Below are positions 58,312 through 64,000 of a stretch of 64,000 nucleotides of DNA, piece after piece. The translations under genes and the position numbers were made by a program. The number at the start of each line of letters is the position of its first letter. Within the stretch, counting starts at the first letter, position 1. The notes below the pieces were generated by a model. It had not been told where the DNA came from and made no database searches. It was given only the letters and a program-made list of their open reading frames with translations. Source of the stretch: Candidatus Mnemosynella biddleae (GTDB taxonomy: Archaea; Halobacteriota; Archaeoglobi; Mnemosynellales; Mnemosynellaceae); NCBI GenBank assembly GCA_002011165.2, contig MTMI02000003.1:1-64000 (forward strand), read 5' to 3'.

Positions 58312-59370
58312 GTGACTGGAATTCAAAAGAATCTCACATCTCTCGAAAAATATCTAACTCTCTGGATTTTTCTTGCAATGGCATTTGGAATCGGACTTGG
58401 ATACGTCTATCCCGAAATCTCGGAAATTATAGGATCTCTCAGTATTGGAGCAACTTCGATTCCGATTGCAATAGGATTGATGTGGATGATGTATCCTCCA
58501 TTGGCAAAGGTAAAATACGAAGGGTTAAGGAAAATCGTCAGAGCAACAGAAACAAAGAGGATTATTTCACTCTCAATCCTTCAGAACTGGATTGTTGGTC
58601 CTCTCATCATGTTCATTTTGGCTTGGATTTTTCTATCAGATTATCCTGCCTACAGAAATGGAATTATTCTTGTGGGGTTGGCACGATGCATTGCAATGGT
58701 GATTGTCTGGAACGATCTTGCAGATGGAGACAGAGAATGGGCAGCCATACTCGTTGCTCTGAACTCGATCTTCCAGATAGTCTTCTACTCCCTCTACGCC
58801 TACATCTTCATCACACTCTTCAGCGAATGGATTAGTGGGACTAGTGTTGTCGTGAAAATCTCGCTGAAAGAGATAGCGAGAAGCGTACTGCTCTATCTTG
58901 GAACTCCGTTCTTTGGGGGAATCATCACGAGGTTCTACTTTCTCAGAACAAAGGGTCTTGAATGGTACAACGAGAAATTCATTCCTAAGATCTCACCAAC
59001 CTCTCTGTTTGCACTGCTCTTCACAATCGTGGTGATGTTCTCGCTGAAAGGAGAGTACATAGTGAGTATTCCTATGGATGTGGCAAGAATTGCGACTCCA
59101 CTGATCTTATATTTCCTCATAATGTTCTTCGTCTCATTTGCGATGGGGCATCTCGTGAAACTTGAATACGAGAAAACAACTACCCTAGCTTTCACAGCTG
59201 CGAGTAACAACTTTGAGCTCGCCATAGCAGTTGCGGTCGCAACTTTCGGATTAGCTTCTGGAGAAGCTTTTGCAACAGTTGTTGGCCCACTGATTGAAGT
59301 TCCAGTGATGATAAGCCTTGTGAATGTTGCATGGGCACTCAGAAAAAAGCTTTATGGAGAGAGCTCTTAA
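58312..59370 (+). CDS. arsB: ACR3-family arsenite efflux transporter
   Basis: LTSLEKYLTLWIFLAMAFGIGLGYVYPEI; PIAIGLMWMMYPPLAKVKYE; LARCIAMVIVWNDLADGD; TAASNNFELAIAVAVATFG; GTG start 58312. Confidence 0.93.
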   Translation: MTGIQKNLTSLEKYLTLWIFLAMAFGIGLGYVYPEISEIIGSLSIGATSIPIAIGLMWMMYPPLAKVKYEGLRKIVRATETKRIISLSILQNWIVGPLIMFILAWIFLSDYPAYRNGIILVGLARCIAMVIVWNDLADGDREWAAILVALNSIFQIVFYSLYAYIFITLFSEWISGTSVVVKISLKEIARSVLLYLGTPFFGGIITRFYFLRTKGLEWYNEKFIPKISPTSLFALLFTIVVMFSLKGEYIVSIPMDVARIATPLILYFLIMFFVSFAMGHLVKLEYEKTTTLAFTAASNNFELAIAVAVATFGLASGEAFATVVGPLIEVPVMISLVNVAWALRKKLYGESS

Positions 59371-59396
59371 ATAAGAGAAAAATATAATTTAATTTC

Positions 59397-60593
59397 CTAC
59401 ACAAATTTGCTTGCCAGCAATACTATGAAAATAACTGAGGTCACATCACCTAAAGTTGTAATTGTTGGAACGGTTGTGTTGTCTGGGTCTACTCCGAGTT
59501 TTGTGAAGGCCCTCGCAAGATAATATGCTAAAAGCATATTGAAGAGAAGTAGGAACGGATAGAGGAGAATGAAGGGAAGAAGTATACCTACACTTTTTCC
59601 CAACGTAAGACTCACTACAAAAATTCCAATGAAGTTCATAAGGAGAGCAATTAAAAAGCCCGTGAGAAAATACATGATGATGTCTAGAAGAGTTTCTCCA
59701 TCCATAAAACCTTCAATCTCACCGAGATGAATTCGAGTGGATGTTTTTGCTCCTATTATAGACCCATAATTCCCTGTTGAGTCAGCAATTGGAGGATAGA
59801 GGACGCTAAAGAGAACAGAAGCATATATAACCTTGCTGTAGTGTTCTAACATACCTCCAGAAATGCTTGAAACGATTGAAAGAATTCCTATGATTCCGAT
59901 CACTTCTCTGAAGACTTTCCAATCTTCTTCACCCATTTTTGTCCTTATGAACATCAAAATGAGAATTCCTAAAGCGATGAAAGAAAAGAGATAAAAAAGA
60001 GATGATGAATTTTCGTAAAGGAGAATGAAGAAAATTAAAAAAGGAACTGTTACGAGGTCTCCAACAGACGTCACTAACGGTGCTGCGACAGTATCAGGAT
60101 CCACACCTCGCCTGTAAGGAATAACTGTAGCAAGAACTGTGGAATAACCAAGAAGAAGAGTTGCGAAAATAGTTGAGACAATGACTATGAGAAGAATAAA
60201 AAGTGCGTCAGAAATTCTCCCGACTTTAAGAAGTCCAACTAACCATAGGATGAGAACAGGAAGTAGGGAAAGTATGATGCTCAGAAAAATGTTCTTGAAG
60301 GCTCGCTCATCTCTGATTTTTGGCTCCATTTCTCCAAGATGAAGCATCGTGGTTAATCGAGATGCCATCGCTCCAAAGATGTTTCCTCTGAGACCCATGA
60401 GACCGGGAAGAATGATGAGAATGATGGGGTATGACTCCATTATCTTTTCGAAAAACTTTCCGAGAACGCCTCCTGCCACGAAATCAAGTAGAAGACACAA
60501 AATCAAAGCTGGTAATGTGCCTGAGATCAAATTGTGCATTCTTCCCTTCACTTCCCCCCCAGAAACTACTGGGAGGGTTACCATCGTCTTCAC
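59397..60593 (-). CDS. MgtE-type divalent cation transporter, two integral domains
   Basis: Duplicated LRGNIFGAMASRLTTMLHLGE / TGNYGSIIGAKTSTRIHLGE and DPDTVAAPLVTSVGDL / DPDNTTVPTITTLGDV; start may instead be ATG at 60539. Confidence 0.9.
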   Translation of the reverse strand: MKTMVTLPVVSGGEVKGRMHNLISGTLPALILCLLLDFVAGGVLGKFFEKIMESYPIILIILPGLMGLRGNIFGAMASRLTTMLHLGEMEPKIRDERAFKNIFLSIILSLLPVLILWLVGLLKVGRISDALFILLIVIVSTIFATLLLGYSTVLATVIPYRRGVDPDTVAAPLVTSVGDLVTVPFLIFFILLYENSSSLFYLFSFIALGILILMFIRTKMGEEDWKVFREVIGIIGILSIVSSISGGMLEHYSKVIYASVLFSVLYPPIADSTGNYGSIIGAKTSTRIHLGEIEGFMDGETLLDIIMYFLTGFLIALLMNFIGIFVVSLTLGKSVGILLPFILLYPFLLLFNMLLAYYLARAFTKLGVDPDNTTVPTITTLGDVTSVIFIVLLASKFV

Positions 60594-60612
60594 CCCGCAT
60601 CGCTGACCCTCC
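60554..60612 (-). promoter_or_regulatory. Candidate alternative-structure RNA element at mgtE 5' end
   Basis: GGAGGGT (60606-60612) can pair with ACCCTCC (60572-60578); the same segment as CCCTCCCAG (60569-60577) can pair with CTGGGGGGG (60554-60562). Confidence 0.4.
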
Positions 60613-60754
60613 TAGGAATTTAAAGAAGGACACTACGAGTTTCGAAAGATTATATAAAAATATTATTGTAGAGAGTTTTTTAATAACAATAGTCAACAAC
60701 GATCACTTCATAATCTTCGTGTAATATCAAAGACCATTTTTCCGGTGGAGGAGA

Positions 60755-61090
60755 GATGGAATTGAAGGATGAGCAAAAGACAGTCAAAAAATGTTCAAGA
60801 AAGACGTTTGAATGCTACGAATATGCCGAGGAGGAGTGATGTTCACCCCTTTAGAATATCGCTTTTGCGATTGCGAATAACAGTCACGGACAAATTGCAT
60901 TTGCGCTTGAGATGACTATAAGCTTTCTCAAATCTGTTTGGTTGGGAGAAAAAATCGTTTGCTGAAGCAGAGGAGGAGTATTTCGGCAAAAAGAACCGCA
61001 ATTTACATCATTCGAGTTACAAGCTCAGAATGTGAGAGGATTGTTCTTGCCAAAGGAACCGTTTTTCGTTTAGATTATCCATTTCCCCTG
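60755..61090 (+). pseudogene. PaaI-like hotdog thioesterase pseudogene
   Basis: Frame-jumping reading FAIANNSHGQIAFALEMTISFLKSVWLGEKIV / EAEEEYFGKKNRN / AIYIIRVTSSECERIVLAKGTVFRLDYPF, with internal stops. Confidence 0.75.
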
Positions 61091-61211
61091 AAAGTGTGTA
61101 AAAAGATTATCAAATTGCTATCACCCTCACTGAGATAATAAAGCCAGAAAATAAATATTATAAAGTCTAAAAACTAAATAAATTTTAAAAATCTTGAAAT
61201 AAGAGGTGAAA

Positions 61212-61799
61212 ATGCACGAGATTGAAGGTGTTTTGCCAGAGTTGAATGATTTTCTTCAAAGACCGAGGTTCTCTCTTTCTTAAAGGAGAACCTGGAACTG
61301 GGAAAACGCTTCTGGCTTTGAGGATTGCTGAAGAATTTGAGAATTCTTTTTATGTTTCAACAAGGGTTTCTCCTGAAGATCTGTTTGAGTTTCATCCCTA
61401 TCTCAGAGATGTTTTCTCTGAAGAGAAGATCATTGATGTTGCTGAGAGATCGTTTCTGGTTGATGCAAGAAGATCTGCAATAGAGAGAGGTGGATGAAAT
61501 TTCTTCCATGATTCTTTCGATGAGATATGAGGATAAGCCTTCTTTTCTTAGATCTCTTGTGATGCTCTTGAAGAGGGGGTGTCTTCGTCAGAGAGACGAG
61601 AGGTCTCCTCATCAGACTTGTCAAGCCTGGATTTCCGTTTATGGAAGAGCTTGTGAATTTGAGTGACATTTACATAAAGATGGAGAATGTTTGCAATGTT
61701 CCCGTGATAAAGGGTGAGAAGCCGAAGACTCAATATTATGCGATGATTGTTGATGTTTCGGAAGGATTTCCGAGAGTAGAGTTTGAGAAGATTGAATGA
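61212..61799 (+). pseudogene. KaiC/GvpD-like P-loop ATPase pseudogene
   Basis: SLFLKGEPGTGKTLLALRIAEEF...VDARRSAIER, VDEISSMILSMRYEDKPSFLRSLVMLLKR, VFVRETRGLLIRLVKPGFPFMEELVNLSDIYIKMEN in three frames. Confidence 0.78.
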
Positions 61800-61901
61800 T
61801 TACAAGTTTGACTCAGGATTCCGCAATATTCCACATTGAATTAATGATTTATATTGTTCTACTTAGCGGTAATTCACCTTTTAACGAAATGGGAATAACA
61901 A

Positions 61902-62402
61902 TCAGTTTTTTGTGTTGCAACAATCCCTTAACGAATTGTTCTCACTTTCTACGCCTTTTTCCTCTGATTTTAGAATCTCGAGGACTCTATTTATAAATTC
62001 TACGTAAAATTGCTTGCAGCACCTTCCTGACGGATTCGTTACCACGCAGTAACCACCATTTCCAATTCCTGTCATATCCTCAACTTCTTTAACGCTTCTA
62101 GCTCCTTTTCTTATAGCTTCAATAACATCCTCCTCTGTAACTTGCTTACAGTAACACAACGGCTTTGGAGATCCCTTTTCCTTAAAAAACACCTTTGTCT
62201 TCACTTCTTTAACCGTGAAGGTGACTTTTCCGTTGAAATACACGACATTACATTCCGAGTTCGGACAGAAGTAAAAGTCATCGTCGAGCAAATGCCAGTA
62301 CTCCGGATTAATGTGGCTCCCTATGGTTATTTTCTTAACTTTCCATCCATCCATTTCACAAACACACTTCATTCTTTCACCTCCTAATTCGGATCTCTTC
62401 AT
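61902..62402 (-). CDS. CopZ N-terminal-type [2Fe-2S]/Zn protein without HMA domain
   Basis: FYFCPNSECNVVYFNG; TKVFFKEKGSPKPLCYCKQVTEEDVIEAIRKGA; VTNPSGRCCK. Confidence 0.85.
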   Translation of the reverse strand: MKRSELGGERMKCVCEMDGWKVKKITIGSHINPEYWHLLDDDFYFCPNSECNVVYFNGKVTFTVKEVKTKVFFKEKGSPKPLCYCKQVTEEDVIEAIRKGARSVKEVEDMTGIGNGGYCVVTNPSGRCCKQFYVEFINRVLEILKSEEKGVESENNSLRDCCNTKN

Positions 62403-62408
62403 CTGAAA

Positions 62409-62651
62409 TTAGTGTGGCGGAATATGGCTTAGGGACATTCCTATTATCTCCTGCAGGCTGGTTAGTGCCAGATCATAGATAACTATAGGCTCACCTTTGG
62501 CGAAGCTAACCTTTGCACTAACGACACCCTTTATCTGCAAAAGAGACTCTCTTATAGCCTCTGCACAACTTTCACAAGTCATACCGTCAATCTTCAGCTT
62601 GAGTTCTCGCAGTTCTGAGGTTAAATTGATGTTTAACGTACCATTATTCAT
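62409..62651 (-). CDS. HMA (heavy-metal-associated) domain protein
   Basis: ELKLKIDGMTCESCAEAIRESLLQIKGVVSAKVSFAKGEPIV; start ATG overlaps ArsR stop (ATGA). Confidence 0.88.
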   Translation of the reverse strand: MNNGTLNINLTSELRELKLKIDGMTCESCAEAIRESLLQIKGVVSAKVSFAKGEPIVIYDLALTSLQEIIGMSLSHIPPH

Positions 62652-63001
62652 CGAACAACATCCTCCAGTATCGCATCTTTTTCGCTCCTCTCCTCTCTCA
62701 GAACACCGCAACTAACGAGCCTTTTTTCGTATTCAGCTATATACTCTTCAAGTTCATCGAGAATTCTCTTTACTTCGTCGCTTATTCTGTAAATTCTGTT
62801 TTTACCCCTCTGCTCAACATCCACAAACCCACAGTTGAGGAGGCATTTCAAGTTGTGAGACACCCTGCTCTGCTCGTAACCTAACCTCTTACAAATTTCG
62901 GAAACGTTAAGCTCTCCTTCTTTCCTGAGAAGTGTTACAATGTCGAATCTTGTTTTGTTGGATAGAACATCCGCGAAGAGTTTCCATGATCCATATATCA
63001 T
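62648..63001 (-). CDS. ArsR-family transcriptional regulator
   Basis: LFADVLSNKTRFDIVTLLRKEGELNVSEICKRLGYEQSRVSHNLKCLLNCGFVD. Confidence 0.92.
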   Translation of the reverse strand: MIYGSWKLFADVLSNKTRFDIVTLLRKEGELNVSEICKRLGYEQSRVSHNLKCLLNCGFVDVEQRGKNRIYRISDEVKRILDELEEYIAEYEKRLVSCGVLREERSEKDAILEDVVR

Positions 63002-63017
63002 ATGATGAAACTATCAT
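63002..63017. promoter_or_regulatory. Inverted repeat between TATA box and arsR start; candidate operator
   Basis: ATGAT-GAAACT-ATCAT with minus-strand TTATATAC TATA box just upstream. Confidence 0.5.
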
Positions 63018-63180
63018 TACATGTATATAAGACTTCCGTAAGCTTGAGATCGTAGCGTCAAAATTAGCGCTTACGAATTTGCGGAACGTATCAGAAAAGT
63101 TTGTTATCAGATCAGCTCAAAATTTGAAGCACATTTCAAAAACTTCGCTTACTTTTTGGGTCAGTCACTTGCTGTCGGAA

Positions 63181-63963
63181 CTACTTCTCATGGAGCAAGG
63201 TTATAGGATCCGACAACTCTGCTCCCGCCATGAAAAACACTCCAAGTATCATGCTGAACACCGCAGTAAAGACGGCAAGATACTTGTAAATGGATTTTCC
63301 AGCACTTACGTATCCGTAAGCTCCGAGAACGCCCATTAGCGTATTCGTTATAATGAGGCCCAAAGCGAAAGCTATTACGACGATAGCTGCAATTTCACTG
63401 CTTCTCATTCCTGCTGTAAGTGTTAAAGCAAACATATACATCTGCGACGGTGTTTCAGCTCCGATCCCGTGAATCATTCCTATGGTATAGGCAGATACGT
63501 TTCCGTAATTGAGAACAACCCTTCTCTTTTTTATAGGTCTACCGGTGAGTTTTGCAATCACCCAGTCAAATACTCTCAAAATGCCGTAATAAATAACGGC
63601 CCACCTAGGAAGCAGTCTCAGATGATCACCATGTCGGTGCAAAGCATAGAATACGTAGAGTCCGAGAACGAGTAACGTAAATCCCACAACTCTCGCCATT
63701 AGGGCGTCGAGATTTTTAGGAAATGACAACCCAATGAAAAAGGCGGAAAGGGCTATACCAGTCACCACACTCGCGTGACCTAATGCATACAAGAAACTCT
63801 GAACAATTCCCTTCTTCTTGCTCGTGTTGGTACTGGTGATGTCGAATATAGCTGCTATATGATCCCAATCCACGCCATGTCTCATCCCTACTGCCAAAGC
63901 AAGGAGGACAAGAAAAATTTCATGCTGGAATCTCAAGGTAACACCTCCATAACGTTTATTCAT
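63181..63963 (-). CDS. NicO/NiCoT-like nickel/cobalt transporter
   Basis: Multi-TM with MRHGVDWDHIAAI resembling the HxVDADHI signature. Confidence 0.8.
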   Translation of the reverse strand: MNKRYGGVTLRFQHEIFLVLLALAVGMRHGVDWDHIAAIFDITSTNTSKKKGIVQSFLYALGHASVVTGIALSAFFIGLSFPKNLDALMARVVGFTLLVLGLYVFYALHRHGDHLRLLPRWAVIYYGILRVFDWVIAKLTGRPIKKRRVVLNYGNVSAYTIGMIHGIGAETPSQMYMFALTLTAGMRSSEIAAIVVIAFALGLIITNTLMGVLGAYGYVSAGKSIYKYLAVFTAVFSMILGVFFMAGAELSDPITLLHEK

Positions 63964-64000
63964 CTTTCGTATTAACTAATCAATACTTGATAGCACAGAA

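Noticed and set aside
1-64000. CRISPR arrays, transposases, integrases, restriction or toxin-antitoxin systems
   Set aside because: None recognised in the translated ORFs or as spaced direct repeats.

Overview
The window is an archaeal chromosome segment. Gene content (tetrahydromethanopterin-type cofactor genes, an archaeoflavoprotein/FprA cluster, a CopZ-type [2Fe-2S] protein, a tungsten aldehyde oxidoreductase, a D-lactate dehydrogenase cluster) suggests an Archaeoglobi-like euryarchaeon, but that placement is inference. It opens with the 5' end of a minus-strand 16S rRNA gene and its leader, followed by mostly housekeeping genes: ribosomal protein L21e, rpoF, ksgA, purA, metG, hisB/A/G, methionine adenosyltransferase, XPD-type helicase, Trm56, TFE and others. 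One tRNA-Gly(GCC) was found. No CRISPR array or obvious transposon/prophage was seen. Points of most interest: (1) two tandem FAD-linked lactate dehydrogenase paralogues share an 849-bp tract I read as identical, with divergent flanks (gene-conversion-like); (2) a nested K-turn/ACA hairpin in the 16S leader resembles an embedded box H/ACA guide RNA; (3) two mutually exclusive hairpins overlap the mgtE start region (riboswitch-like); (4) a cofactor-biosynthesis neighbourhood contains a TIM-barrel protein with a Cys-rich tail resembling methanogenesis marker 9, and elsewhere a marker-12-like protein is coupled to an unannotated 53-aa zinc-finger ORF; (5) a frameshifted AbrB-like gene lies ahead of, and partly in frame with, an ACR3 arsenite transporter; (6) decayed thioesterase and P-loop ATPase genes sit beside a split CopZ/HMA/ArsR/NicO metal operon; (7) a candidate c-di-AMP cyclase (DacZ) is present. 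Family names come from reading translations against remembered family motifs; no database search was run.
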